A stretch of 64,000 nt of DNA from Ceratotherium simum simum (GCF_000283155.1 NW_004454178.1:28679622-28743621); one strand, 5' to 3'; shown: positions 36,270 through 48,290, counted from the stretch's first letter. Notes: generated by a model not told the origin, from the sequence alone. Program-made: numbers and translations.

Positions 36270-36450
36270 TCAGATTTATTATAGCTGTTACATCTAGTTA
36301 CTAATGTATATATTATCTCATTTAATCCCCACAAAGACCATTTGCAGGGGACATTTTAATTTTTACTGCACAACTGAATTTGGGGTGTAAAGGTGATTCA
36401 TTCAAAGTCACGCTATGAGTCACACGATGTTCCTTCTGACCACAAAGCCC
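36270..36450 (-). mobile_element. MIR SINE, minus strand
   Basis: ATTATCTCATTTAATCCCCA (about 36312) and ATTCAAAGTCACGCTATGAG (about 36400) match the reverse MIR consensus with heavy divergence. Confidence 0.65.
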
Positions 36451-36994
36451 CGACTGGCTCTACCAGGCTCTGCTGTGTTGGGGTCCCAACTGGCAGCTGT
36501 GTCTGCCTCGTACATCTGTGCTGTCCAAGCTGTTATTCAGATGGTTTGTGCTCGGCTGGTCAAACTCCTCGCCACAAACTAAATCACATTCTGTCTCTTT
36601 GAATCTCTGAGATCATTGAAGAATGTCTCAATCTGAGGTCCTGCTGATGTCTCCTACTCTAATCTGTTATCATAGGATCATTCTACCCTCCTTCCCCTGC
36701 TGACATGTGAATATCCACTCGGTAGTGAAAACACGATGCTCAGCACCTGCCATTCATTTACTTGATTGTTCAGTTCCAGCATGGTTTCAGAACTGTCAAC
36801 CCGTGTCCCCGGGGTGAACGAACGGCATTATCAGCTAGAGCACGGTTCTTCTGTGCAGCTCCACAACCTTCAGTCTGCCGACTCCGTATATTTCTGCAGT
36901 TACCGAGGCCGCCCGCCCCGGGAGTTGTTCCGTCTGTACCACAGGTTATCCAGCACTGTCTGCACTCCCTCCTGGGGTCCTCCAGATCCTCAGA
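36451..36994. other. Unassigned intergenic sequence
   Basis: No gene recognised. A short frame near 36766-36900 ends in a DSVYFC string that superficially resembles an antigen-receptor V segment; see rejected items. Confidence 0.5.
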
Positions 36995-37965
36995 TGATCT
37001 TTAATATCCTTCACACATTAAGTTTCGCTCTGTGCTGAAAGTTCTGTGGGTGTGGACAGATGCATGACGCCCTGTACCCACCACACAACATCTCCCAGAG
37101 TCGTCTCATCGCTCCAACAATCCTCTGCGCTCTGTCTGCTCACTGCTCTTCCCCATCCCGCCCCCACTGAACTCCCGGCCACCACTGATCTTTTTACTGT
37201 CTCTATGGTTTTGCCTTTTCCAGAAGGTAATGTAATTGGAATCATACAGTATGTAGCCTTTACCGAGGGACTTCTTTCACTTAGCAATATGCATTTATTA
37301 TTTCTGCTTGTACTTTCATGGTTTGATAACTCATTTATTTTTATTGCTGAATAATATTCCATTGTATGGATGTACCACAATGTGTTTATCCATTCACCTA
37401 CTGAAGGACATCTTGGTTGCTTCCAGTATTTGGCAATTATAAATAAATAAAGCTCCTGTAAATATTCATGTGCATGTTTTTGTGAGAACATAAGCTTTCA
37501 GCTCAACTGGGTAAATATCCGGGAGCATGATTGCTGGGTTATATGCTAAGATTATGTTTATTTGTATAAGAAACTGTCAAAGTGTCTCCCAAAGTGGCTG
37601 CTCCATTTTGCATGCCCTCCAGCACACAATGAGAGTTCCTGTCACTGTGCATCCTAGCCAGCATTTGGCATTGTCAGGTTTTTGGATTTTAACCATTCTA
37701 ATAGGTGCTTAGTGGTATCTTGTTGTCTTTTTAATTTGAAATTTCCTGATGACAGATGCTGTTGAGAATCTTTTCATGTGCCTAGTTGCCATCTGTGTAT
37801 CTTCTTGGTGAGGTGTCTGTCCAGATCTTTTGCCTATTGTTAATTGGGTTGTTTGTTTTCTTACTGTTGAGTTTGAAGGGTTCTTAGTACATTATGGATA
37901 CAAGTATTTTTTGTTGCTACAGAGTACTTTATCATTTGGAGATATAAATGTGAATACATACATAC
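36995..37965 (-). mobile_element. LINE-1 3' end, minus strand (first of two in tandem)
   Basis: Read on the minus strand this is the L1 ORF2 C-terminus and 3' region. Plus-strand landmarks are TGATCTTTTTACTGTCTCTA (about 37187), GGAATCATACAGTATGTAGC (about 37238), AATATTCCATTGTATGGATG (about 37353) and ATTGGGTTGTTTGTTTTCTT (about 37843). A minus-strand frame at 37018-37491 still reads the terminal ORF2 block with HTMEYYSAI. Confidence 0.85.
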
Positions 37966-38800
37966 ATGTATATAAAATTTGATTCTTGTATTTTTATTGA
38001 AGTTTACTTCATACATACTTTACCTAGAGTAAAATTCACAAATCTTGGGTATAGTTTGAAAGGTTTTTGTATATGCACACACCAGTGTAACTGCCACCCC
38101 AAATATGATAAGGAAGAACATTTCCATCATTCTGGAAGTTTCCTTAATGACACCACACAAATACCCCTCCCCTACCCCACTCTTCTGACTTGTACATGAA
38201 TGGTCATATTTGCCTGCTATTTCATTTCATACAAACAGAATCATTCAGTATGCACCCTTTTGTATATTGCTTCTTTGGCTCAACATAATGTTTTTGATGT
38301 TCATTTATGTTTTGCATGTGTCAACCTGTCACTCTTTATATTTTTACTGTTACACTTATTAATACCTTTATCTGTGAACTCATTCTCTAAATGATGGAAT
38401 GTGGTTTGCTCCTCATTTGTGGTTGTTGTGTAGTGTCCTGAAGGAACCATTCGTTTGCGTGTCTGTCGTGGGTATAAGCGTCCACATTTGTCGTGTTTAT
38501 GGTTAGTGACAGTATCGCTGAGTCAGAGGACAGGCCACGCTCAGCTCTGCTGGATACTGGCAATCGCGTACCTGGCAATTACCCCTTTTACCCTCAAGCC
38601 ACCTGTGGAGCTCAGCTGCTCCGCTCACATCCTTGCTGACACTCAGTCTTGTTTGTGTTTTCCATTTTCTCAGGTGGATGAGTATACACGTGGGGATTTT
38701 CACCTTGTGTATTACCTTGAGGGGAAGGAACATCCTTTGTTTGTGAAGCGCTGTTTCTGTATTTTGCCTATGCTTAATTTGGATTGTTTGGCTATTTAAA
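37966..38800 (-). mobile_element. LINE-1 3' end, minus strand (second of two in tandem)
   Basis: A second L1 3' UTR begins near 37966, with TTTATTGAAGTTTACTTCAT, CACACCAGTGTAACTGCCAC (about 38078), TCATACAAACAGAATCATTC (about 38228) and ATGAGTATACACGTGGGGAT (about 38678). It has the same orientation as its neighbour but repeats the 3' part of the element, so it is a separate insertion and not a continuation. Confidence 0.65.
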
Positions 38801-40799
38801 AAATTTTTTTTTACCTGATTTGGACAATCCTGTGCCAGACATATATGTGTTGTAATATATCCTTCCATTTGTGACTGGCCAATTGACCACTCAATTTAAC
38901 TAATTATAATTTATATTAACTTCTCTTTTTTGGTTATTTCTTTTTGTACCCTGTTTAAGACATATGTGCTTTCTCTCAGTTACAGTTGCATTCTCCTGCA
39001 GAGATCTTCCTCTACTTTCCTCTCTCTCACTCCTTCTGTCCCGTGTTTTCAGCTGCATTCTTTTTACCTTTGTAGGGCACACAACTCACACCCCGTCCAC
39101 ATTTCAGTCTTAGTTCTGCACTTAAATATGAGATGATTACCATGATACCATTTGCCAGTTTCCCCAGGTATCTCTAATTTAGATGAATCTCATTCTCTGG
39201 ACTATTTCCATGGAAACTACTCCTTGAGTTCCTAAACGTTCAAAACTATTCTTTCTACAGTTTTCACTCTTGAAATACAGTTTGGCTGGGTGTGGACGCA
39301 TTGCTGGTGGCTGCTTCCCTGTGCTCCTTATACTCTCCTTTACTGGGGCCCTACCCTGCACGCTGCCCTCAAGACCGTGGGTTCCAACCTTACTTCCTTG
39401 CTCTTGCCTGCAGGCCCCAGCAAGTTTTCTTTTTCTTCAAGTCGAGTAGTTTCAATAGCACAGGTCTTGGTGTGGAGCATTCCGGACTTGATTTCCCAGG
39501 AAAGTGTAGATTTATATTTCCGTCTTTCCCATGAGAGTGTTGGAGCCGTAGTTTCTTCCCGTGATGCTGTGCTTCTGCGCCTCCAGCTCTGCAAACTCCG
39601 CCCCTTCTCCCCCCACTCCAACCTTCTTTCCGATCTTTCCACCTTCTCATTCACCAATTTCACTCTTTAGATGATTTTCCTGTCTCTCTTCAGGAATTTT
39701 TCCTTATTAAATTGATGTGAATCTGTTCTCCTTTGGGCATCTTGTCATTTATTCTTAATTTCTATTTTCTCATTTTATTGAATTTTGTTCCTGTGATAAA
39801 CGACATCCTGTGGCATTTCTTCTTGAACTTCGGTGCATTTTTATGCCTACTTGTCAAGTGTATGATGTTAGGATTCTTTTTATAAAAAGCTCAAATTCTT
39901 ATTTGAGGTGTTTAATTCACTTTGGAGTGTGGTTTTACAGCGTTCTTCTGTTTGGTGGTTGTTCTAGGGCAGAAAGTTTTGTGACCTAAATGTTACGATC
40001 AGTGTTTTCTGTTTCTAGTCACTTTGTGTGGGGTAGGTTTATTGCTTTTTTCCTATTTCTGGCATTTGGTGGACAGGGTTCCTTGGACCATACCAGTCGT
40101 TTAGTCAGGTTAGTGATGTGTGGCATCTTTAATGGGTAGTGTGGTTATTGACAGTAGTAGGGGGTGGGGGTGGTGGTGACCGAAGTCCCTTCAAACCTGT
40201 TAATTCTTTCTTTAAACCTATGACTGTCTATTTCTCTTCTTCATCCACAGAGGCTGATCTTTTCTACTGTTACCAAAAAAATTTAACAACCATATTCTCT
40301 GCCCTTACGCCCCACACCCAAGCGTCCACGTGCCTTGTCTGTCCTTCCTCAGCTGTAGAGTCAGAGAAGCCCCAGCGAGGACCACGTACGTCTGCTCTGT
40401 GTGTTGTTATCTCTCGTGTAGTCTGAGTCATTAGTTCACATGCCCACCCCAGTCTGTCAAACATGCTAAAGGAATTTGAGCATCAAAAGGAGGTGTCAGG
40501 GGTCCACTGTTATTCTTCCCAAATGACTCTTTCCCCCTTGAAAATGCAAATCGTAGTGGAGAGGAGCTTAATCTGTCTTCACCCCCAAACCCATCTGAAT
40601 ACCAGCCTTGCTTAATGACAAAATTAGTGTTTGGTTATAGTCAGAGAATATATTCTTAGAGAAATCTTGTGTGGCACAAGGATCCTGGGTATGGTCTTAC
40701 CCTGTATCTCAATTATAACAGACAGTGAAGTGGTACTTCCAGAAGGGAAAAAGGAAACTTCTCCAATTTAAATCGGCTTATCAATCTTTAGTAATTGAG
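38801..40799. other. T-rich sequence, partly antisense LINE-like
   Basis: Long T-rich stretches, and phrases such as TTTGGCTGGGTGTGGACGC (about 39280) and GGTCTTGGTGTGGAGCATTC (about 39463), resemble antisense LINE-derived sequence between about 39280 and 40130. The family cannot be fixed by eye. Frames in 39290-39670 have no recognisable domain. 40130-40799 holds nothing I recognise. Confidence 0.4.
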
Positions 40800-41147
40800 A
40801 ACTGCTGGTGGAGTGTTTTCTGACACCAACCACCAATTCTCTGATTCTCCAGATGCCCAATGGTTGTTCAATAATTAACTACTCGGAGTTACAGCAGACC
40901 CCACAACGTAAGGGCTGAGTCCCACAAGACTGCCCCCCACTTCAGATGTCAATTGCAAGTCCCAGGACATTTGTAATTCTGACAACTGGCTATAAATCAA
41001 GGATTCCCATGACCCTCTCCTAAGGCTCAGTAATCTGCTGGAACACATGACAGAGCTTTGAATGTCACTTTACTTACATTTACCAGTTTCTTATAAAATA
41101 TACAACTCAGAAACTGCCAAATGGAAGGGATGCATGGGGTAAGGTAT

Positions 41148-41196
<49 letters not shown>

Positions 41197-41563
41197 CGTC
41201 TGTGTCCTCCCTGGGAGTACTGCCCTACCAGCACCTGCACTTGGTTAACAACCCAGAGGCGTCTCAGATCTTGTTGATCAAAAGTTTTTATAGAGCTTGA
41301 TCTGCAACCCCGTACCCTCCTCTTCCCAGAAATTGGTGGTTGGGGCTGATAGTTCCGACTTTCTCATCACTTGGTCATTCTGTGACCAGCTCAATCCTGA
41401 GGCTATCTGGGGGCCCACCCTGAGTCGCCTCACTAGCATAAACTCAGGTGTGATCTTCTGAATAAGAAAAGACACTCCCACCACTTAGGAAATTCCAAGG
41501 GTTTTAGGAGATCTGTGCCAGGAACCAGGGACAAAGACCAGACATATTTCTTATTACACCACA
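40800..41563 (-). mobile_element. LTR, minus strand (ERVL-type, MER21-like)
   Basis: On the minus strand the LTR begins TGTGGTGTAATAAGAAATAT at 41563, the usual TG start. Plus-strand phrases GGAGTTACAGCAGACCCCAC (about 40887), AGTAATCTGCTGGAACACAT (about 41029), GAAACTGCCAAATGGAAGGG (about 41110) and CCAGCTCAATCCTGAGGCTA (about 41386) match a known eutherian LTR. The family name is from memory and tentative. (TG)22 is embedded at 41152-41195. No internal retroviral region is visible on either side. Confidence 0.6.
41152..41195. repeat. Microsatellite (TG)22
   Basis: A perfect run of 22 TG units inside the antisense LTR. Its purity suggests active length variation. Confidence 0.95.
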
Positions 41564-42939
41564 GCTGGCTTTTCTGCATGTTCTGCAGATTAAGAAAAGA
41601 AAAATGGTCTTGTTCATGAGTACTGGAGGTTTCCACTGGGTGACCTATTATAATTGCAAACATGTGCAAACACTCAAGTAAGCAAAGGAGACACCAGAAC
41701 GTTAATAATATTTTTGGGTGATAGGGGAAGGTGTAATTTTGGGTTATTTCTTTTTCCAAATGTTCTACAATGGATTGTGTCTGTCAGGGTCTAATCTGAG
41801 AAGCAGAACCACAATAAGTCATGGGATCAGAGACTTACAGCAATTGGTCCTTGCACAAGCGTGTGAAGAGCTGGAGAAGTGAGGGTCTAAGCTGGCTTTT
41901 GGGGGACCCAGAATATATCAGTCAGTTCATCCCAGAGGCCTGTCTGCACTGCAGAGCGACTGCAAAGGGCCTGAGGGAGAGTCTATGGGGAGAGGACCAG
42001 CAGCAAACTGTGCCCCATCTGAGCCCCTCTAACCTGGTGACCTTCAGAGAGGAGGTTGCTGGCTTCTCTTGGCTTCGCTTCCCCTTCCACGTCTTGAGCA
42101 AAGTCCCCTCTAGGCCAACTCCAACCTTGTTCCTCCCAGGGAAGGAGGTTCAGGGACACGGCGCAGCCCTGTGATCGGGGCTCCAGAGGACTGCAGTGGG
42201 GCAGGGACAGGCTCCATACACACTGCTTGGACTCAACACCCTGTTGTGTGTATTTTGTAGAGTGCTGTCTGTCCAGGCATGGGACAGATAGTCCCTGTGT
42301 CTGTGTTTACATACATTAACCAGAGATGAATGTTTTCTTCTCTCCTGATTGATAGGATCCAGAACCATGCCCAGCCTATTGGTTTGTGTGTAACCCTCTT
42401 CCTCAGAGAGAGAACGGGAAGCAGCCCGTGGAATCTCAGCAGGTGGGATCTGGATCGTGTCTAACCTTGGGGTCCTGGAATCCCCCTTCATCAACATGAA
42501 TGATCCCACAGCCCAGAGAAGGAGCATCTGCCATTTTGTCAGGCCCAGAACACTCGGTTCTTTAACCAGCGTGCTGCTTTATTGCCTGTTTGTGGCGTTG
42601 AGTTGATAATAATTTGTAGGAATTGTTTGTCCTCTGAGGAAGGACAGAAACACTGAGAATGTTATTTCTATTCAGTCTGTGTTGTGTCCCCATGAATTAT
42701 TTATTACCTTATTTGAGACTCAGTTGGTTATCTCCACATCCCCATGAAACCCAGTTAATTAAAGTCTAATGGTCGCTGCCCTGACTTGCAGAAGAGTTAG
42801 ACACAGTCATAGATCACTTCGCACAACTCGTGTTTCTCTAGGATAAACAGACTCGTAGTTTTGAAAGGAGAAGCAGAGATCTGACCCCTGTATTTATCAA
42901 CCCAATGGCTAGGACACAGGATATTTTTGGTGTGATGCG
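41564..42939. other. Unassigned sequence with a possible antisense LTR piece
   Basis: 41765-42210 starts with CTGTCAGGGTCTAATCTGAG and AGCAGAACCACAATAAGTC, which has the look of the edge of a mammalian interspersed repeat in antisense orientation, but no family is assigned. The rest holds no recognised gene. Confidence 0.35.
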
Positions 42940-43037
42940 GCTCTTCACTGTTTCTAAAGTTGCTTAGAGAAATCATGACTTTACACTGCTCTTCACTGTT
43001 TCTAATGTTGCTTAGAGAAATCATGATTTTAATGCAC
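42940..43037. repeat. 48-bp tandem duplication (2 copies)
   Basis: Copy 1 is 42940-42987 and copy 2 starts at 42988. Both open with GCTCTTCACTGTTTCTAA and share GTTGCTTAGAGAAATCATGA, with few differences until the right edge. Because 48 is divisible by 3, the duplication is in frame in an ATG-starting 88-codon minus-strand frame (42797-43063), where it reads as two 16-residue blocks. Confidence 0.9.
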
Positions 43038-43811
43038 TTTACAGAAAGGACAACAAATGACATGGCTCCCAGCCTCAGTTTTCCACACAGAGCGCCTCCC
43101 TCTTGCCATCCTTGCAGTCTGAAACCGTCAATAATGTCCCAGCTCTACTGACTTACTGTCGACCAGCCATGAATGAGTGACTGATGGAGCAGCATCTCGT
43201 TCCTTGTTGCCCTTCTGCTGTGGCTCCTTTTGTGTTTTGTCAGTGAGGATTCCCCCACCTTGGCCCCATATCTTCTCCTCCACACCGGGCCCATCCTCCT
43301 GGAAGCAGCGCCTACTGCTCCACACGTGGTGACTGTTTGTCTTGACTGTTGCCTCTTGGCCATTTGCCTGGTAACTTTGGCCTCCAGCTGCCTCTTGACC
43401 AGTCAATACCGTCTACTCCACACTCTGCTTTGGTGTCACTATTGTTTCTCCTTAACTGAGGACACTTGTCTCTCACGGTCTCATTTGGCACTATTAACAT
43501 GGGGTCAATGTCCTAAAAGGGCCTTAAATCACGCTGCTCAGTCCATCCTGCCAGCCGAATGGGAAGATGCGCTTGATTAAGACTCACCACCAGCCTCCTT
43601 GGCATCACCCGAGTTTTTTCCAGCTGACTTCTCACAAAACTCTTGGTGAAAAGCTGTGATCCCATTGCTGTATTTACACACTCCGCACAAGTTCTAAATG
43701 CGGATTTAATCTGGCTCAGTCCCCATCATCTAGGTTTTCATTGACCTTTTAGGAATTAGAAGACTTTAGGGAAAAAGTAATTTCGTCTAGCTAGAAATAG
43801 TCATCTCATTA
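43038..43811. other. Unassigned intergenic sequence
   Basis: No gene recognised. Overlapping frames on both strands around 43130-43580 have no recognisable domain. Confidence 0.5.
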
Positions 43812-43824
43812 AAAACACCAAGGC
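43812..43824. repeat. Target-site duplication, left copy (ERE)
   Basis: AAAACACCAAGGC is repeated exactly at 44121-44133, flanking the SINE. Confidence 0.93.
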
Positions 43825-44120
43825 TGGGCTGGCCCCGTGGCTTAGCGGTTAAGGGCACTGGTTCCGCTACTGGCGGCCCGGGTTTGGATCCCGGGCGCGC
43901 ACTGATGCACCACTTCTCTGGCCATGCTGAGGCCATGTCCCGCATAGAGCAACTAGAAGGATGTGCAGCTATGACATACAACTATCTACTGGGGCTTTGG
44001 AAAAAGGAGGAGGATTGGCAACAGATGTTAGCTCAGAGATGGTCTTCCTCAGCAAAAAGGAGAGGATTGGCATGGATGTTCGCTCAGGGCTGATCTTCCT
44101 CACAAAAAAAAAAAAAAACC
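43825..44120 (+). mobile_element. ERE SINE, plus strand, best-preserved copy
   Basis: The element opens with TGGGCTGGCCCCGTGGCTTA, has intact tRNA-type A and B boxes, then a body with AACTAGAAGGATGTGCAGCT-like text, two tandem GGATTGGCA-containing modules (about 44013 and 44065), and an A-tail at about 44104-44118. It is bounded by an exact 13-bp target duplication. The intact boxes, long A-tail and identical duplications make it the youngest-looking SINE here. Such elements are mobilised by L1 enzymes in trans. Confidence 0.96.
43838..43891 (+). promoter_or_regulatory. Internal Pol III promoter of ERE (A and B boxes)
   Basis: The A box TGGCTTAGCGG is at 43838-43848 and the B box GGTTTGGATCC at 43881-43891, separated as in a tRNA gene. 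The A box fits the tRNA consensus well; the B box has two changes from GGTTCGANTCC. Transcription is not shown. Confidence 0.7.
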
Positions 44121-44133
44121 AAAACACCAAGGC
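44121..44133. repeat. Target-site duplication, right copy (ERE)
   Basis: AAAACACCAAGGC, identical to 43812-43824. Confidence 0.93.
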
Positions 44134-46109
44134 CTGTTTAGGAAAAATTTGCTAAGAGCAAAAGCGTGTAATCAGTCACACCACCAACCTCAATAAATGA
44201 AGCCCTGCACACAGGATTCGGGATGAGAACAGAGAACTCGTGCTGTTTAGATGACAATGCTTCTGACACCAAGATCTCAAAAATTGCAGTGAACAAACAT
44301 TTTGCACATTTTCGCCAGAAGACGTAGGTATAGTTAATGAAAAGGAACTATGGTTCAGGATGTGATCTGTTTATGGAGAATGTGGACAGAGCCTAGGGTC
44401 AGAAGACATTTCTGATGATGTGACACACTCAAAGGTGTCAAGTAGTAATCTGAAGACAAGTATTTTCCCTCAGGAAGTTTACCAAAATAGTATGTATGGC
44501 TAATTTGGAAATAACCTTACATAATTATGTTACCTCAGCTTAGCGTAAAAGGGGTTCAGTGAAACATTTGAAAAGTTTCACTAACATCGTTTTTAACAGC
44601 TCAGACCACATCCCTAGGATGACTCTACCTGCCTCAGAAATCAAGGCTGCAAAGATCCTGCGTGGTTCAGCAGCGCCGAGGGTGGCCGTGCCCCGGTCCC
44701 TGTGGGCGGCCGGGAGCCCGTCAGCAGACCCATGAGCTCCAGGTGGGCCAGCCCTCCTCCATTTGTCTTTTTTCACACCTGACTCTGTGAGCCCCGCTCG
44801 CCCCTCCCATCCCCTTTGGAACCCCCAGCCCCCTGCACAGAGGGCAGTGAGTTCTGTTTACGCTGACTCTTCTCCTGTAGGAACCATTATTACTGACAAA
44901 ATCTGTCCTCACCACTGTACCCAGTGCCGTCTCCGCTCATCTGACGTCGGTGTGCTGGGAAACACCTCTTCCCACACGTCGTGGTTTCAGGTGTGTCAGC
45001 AGGTCTGTCTGGACCGGGGGGAAGCACTTCCACAACCCTTGACACTAGATTGAGACTTATTCCCTTTGCTTAAGTTCTGTGCAACCCCGGAAACTTCTTT
45101 TAATCTTAGCACTCTCAAAAAGCACCAGTTTTGAACTTTCAAGCGTGTACACCTATGACCTCCCGGAGTATGGGGCCGTGTGCCAAGAGACACGAAGCAG
45201 AACAAGGGACATGCCCCAGGTGTTATGTTTTCCATGGCAAGCGACTTGCACATTATGTTGATATTTTAATTGTGCACACGGCATATATGGAGTGTGGCAA
45301 ACTGGGAGTTAAAGTGAAGATCTCACATTTTGCTCAGATCACTTTCTCGAATGCCCGGGGTCTGTGTCTCTGCTCCCTGTGATGGGCACTAGGGAGGGTG
45401 GTGTGATGGCCGAGGGAGGGTGGAAGGTCCGCTGCCATCCCAGATCCCAATGAGCAGGCCCTTGATGCTCGAGTGGGCAGGCGCCGTGTGGGCACCCGGC
45501 CTCAAGCTTCAGGCTTCTGTCCAAGGCAGATGGCATCCTGTGAACCTGAAAACCTGTCATCGCCCACCACAACTGGCTGCTCCACTAATTATGACAAACC
45601 TACTTTTAAATGCTGGGCTGAGCTCCCAGGGTAATGTAAGAGAGAAAAAGAGAATAAAGGAACATTAACACCACAAAGGCTGCTGTTGGTGTAAGGTCCT
45701 GCACACGTGGGGTTCGTGGCCCCAGGCTTCAGTCACCAGTGGAGGTAAACAAGAAAGCACGGGGTAAAGTGCGCAGGATAGTGACAAAGTGTAAAAATGA
45801 GGAACATCTTCATGAAATAGAAGTGCATCAACAATAAACAGAAGTTCTGGAAACGAGAGAAAGGAGCATCGGCTGGACAAGGGGCAGGTGGGTTGAAGGC
45901 AGGCATCGCAGCACCGCCGTTGGGTGCAGAGGCTGTGGGAAACACATTTATAGCGATGGAGTAAAGTCTCTCTCAGCTGGTCCCTGTGTCCTGAATGCAG
46001 AGAAGGCAGGTGAGAAACCGCCATCCACTAAGAAGATGCATCGAATGGAAATCAACATCAGAGATTATTTTTCGCGTTGACATTTTTGAAGCTAAACTTT
46101 TAAAATTAA
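44134..46109. other. Unassigned intergenic sequence
   Basis: No gene recognised. 44630-44830 is GC-rich. Short frames only. Confidence 0.5.
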
Positions 46110-46530
46110 GAAAAAGAGAATGATGCTCATTATCACTATTTCTGTTCAACATTATACTTCAGGCTCTAGTTTACACAAGATGACAAGAAAAAATGTGTCT
46201 GAGGAGGGAGCCGGAAGCAACCACACCTTAACCACTCACTATGGGCATGATTTCTTGACAGAAACACTCCCCCACCCCAAAATCCACAGATAAATTCCCA
46301 GAATTAAGGGAGTTTACAAAGTGGCCTGATGTAAGTCTATTTTCAACAAACAATTGCACCTCTACATACCAGCTACACACAGTGAGAAATAAACAGAATT
46401 TTTAAAAGACCTTTTATTACAGCAATTATTTATTCAGTGGTAACAGTACCGAGTGTAAGACCTAATGGAGAAAATGACATAGCCACATTGGCAGATACTA
46501 AAGACGACCAGAAAACCGGAGAAGCGCCGG
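46110..46530 (+). mobile_element. Old LINE-1 ORF2 fragment, plus strand
   Basis: ATTATCACTATTTCTGTTCA followed by ACATTATACTTCAGGCTCTA (about 46130-46165) resembles L1 ORF2, and later text near 46350-46400 (TAAGTCTATTTTCAACAAAC; TACATACCAGCTACACAC) follows the same order. It is strongly decayed. Confidence 0.5.
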
Positions 46531-47084
46531 ATGTCGGTGACGGGGCAGGTCCAGCAGCGCGCTGACGCCAGCTCACGCTGCCTCCGCTTCCAGTGCCGCG
46601 TCTTCTCCAAACCAGACGGACCCTCCGGCCTCGCTCTCACAAGGACCCTTGTGGGTGCAGTAGGGCCTGGATCATCCAGGGTGATCTTCTATCTCAAGAT
46701 CCTTTGTTTATTGACATCTGCAAGGGCCCGTTTGCCACCTATGGTCACATACACACAGGTTCTGGGGATTAGGACAGGGACATCTGTCGGGGGGGCAGTA
46801 TTCTCGCCACATAAATCTATAATAACATTTGCTATATGATTAAGGGGCTGGCGTTTGGAGTGGAAAGATGACCAGTTGATCATCATCAGGAGCCCAGAAG
46901 CAGGTGCACAGGTCAGGGCAAAATGAGACCCTCCCGTGGCCTCTAGGGGGACAGGTTACAGCAGTGAGGACTCCTGCTTCATCCCACACCACCTGTGCCA
47001 GGGGACTAATGGCTTCTACTGGAAAAGCAAGTTTATAAAGCCTTAAAGTGGAAATATGGGAGCTTACCCCATGACCTTCGTGTA
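46531..47084. other. Unassigned intergenic sequence
   Basis: No gene recognised; mixed composition between two L1-like fragments, GC-rich and with several CpG at 46531-46640. Confidence 0.45.
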
Positions 47085-47470
47085 GGTAAGGAATTTTGAA
47101 ACAAGAAACAAAAAGTACCAATTGCTCTAGAAAAGGTGGACGGATGATGACATTAAAACTACATTGAAAGGCAACACTGATGTTTATCAAAGAAGACTGT
47201 GTGCACAGAGTGAAAACACAGGCCCCCAAGTGAAGAAGACATTTGCGACAAACACAGCCAAATGGGTTATATTTCATAATATAGAAAGAACCCAGTAAAA
47301 AAATAATGGATAAATGATAAAAAAGGACATTTCACAGGACATTGTGAATGTTCAGTAACAGATAATGTGAAGGCCGGCCCCATCAGGAGGCAAGAGTACA
47401 CGGTAAAGCCACCATGAGGCGCCTTCAGCATCAGCCAGACTACGAAGCTCAGACGCCACCCGGCCCTGCA
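47085..47470 (+). mobile_element. Old LINE-1 ORF2 fragment, plus strand, later part
   Basis: Diverged phrases such as GAAGAAGACATTTGCGACAA (about 47232) and ATGGATAAATGATAAAAAAG (about 47306) resemble late L1 ORF2. It may be the continuation of the 46110-46530 fragment. Confidence 0.45.
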
Positions 47471-48134
47471 AGATGAGGACCCAGAGGCCACTTCCCCAGC
47501 GTGTGGCCACCAGCTGACAGGTGGCTCTGCTGTCCATGACCCGCGAAGATGAGGGTTGGCACACACCATGGCACAACCTCCTCTCCTGGAAAGTGCAGGA
47601 GAGCACACGTTCAGGGAATGGAGCGAGCGTCCACGCTCGTTTCAGCCAACCTGGACATCACTGAAAGTCACTGACAGGAGGACAGGAGGATGAACCGATG
47701 AGTGTGTGCGGATGGAGAACTGGATGTGAAAATGAGTCAACAGAGCTGTCAAGCCTCAAAAACATCGTGTGGTGTGAGGAGACAACTCATAGGAAAACAC
47801 CAGACCATGTTTTCCCCCATACAAAACCCCAAACAAACTAGGCAGTGGTAACTTGTAAAGAGGCTGGGGAAGAGACACAGGAGCATTTCATGTTTTATGC
47901 ACAGAAAACATGCATTCGTCGGGATATATCAAAACGTTCGTTGAAAGCTAATTGAAAATGAACTTAATTAGATTAGTTATGATGAATTTCCTATTACCCC
48001 CAAATTATGGTAGAATCATTTGAGATAAAGTGTTTGAATGTCAAAATAAATCTGTAAAACTTAAGTGTAGAAATATATTAAATTGCTGCTTTGTTGGGGA
48101 CTTTCTTCCTCCCCAGCTGAGAATTGGGAAAGGA
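47471..48134. other. Unassigned intergenic sequence
   Basis: No gene recognised. 47890-48090 is AT-rich. Confidence 0.5.
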
Positions 48135-48290
48135 GCTGACGCCTGCTGGGGGCCGTGTATGCTGGCCACCGTTCTTAGCACTGGCTCGGACTGATGAAGT
48201 CACCACCATTCTATTAAACAGATGCTATTCTCTCACTTGCATTTGGGGAGACTGAGGCACACAGAGGGAAATAACTCACCCCCTGGAAGA
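48135..48290 (-). mobile_element. MIR SINE, minus strand
   Basis: TTGGGGAGACTGAGGCACAC and AGAGGGAAATAACTCACC (about 48243-48280) match the conserved MIR core in reverse orientation. Confidence 0.65.

Noticed and set aside
36766..36906. Frame ending in LQSADSVYFC that resembles framework 3 of an antigen-receptor V segment
   Set aside because: Only the terminal motif fits. The first cysteine, the conserved tryptophan, a leader exon and a recombination signal are not visible upstream or downstream, and one residue of the usual DSAVYFC spacing is missing. Chance is the best explanation.
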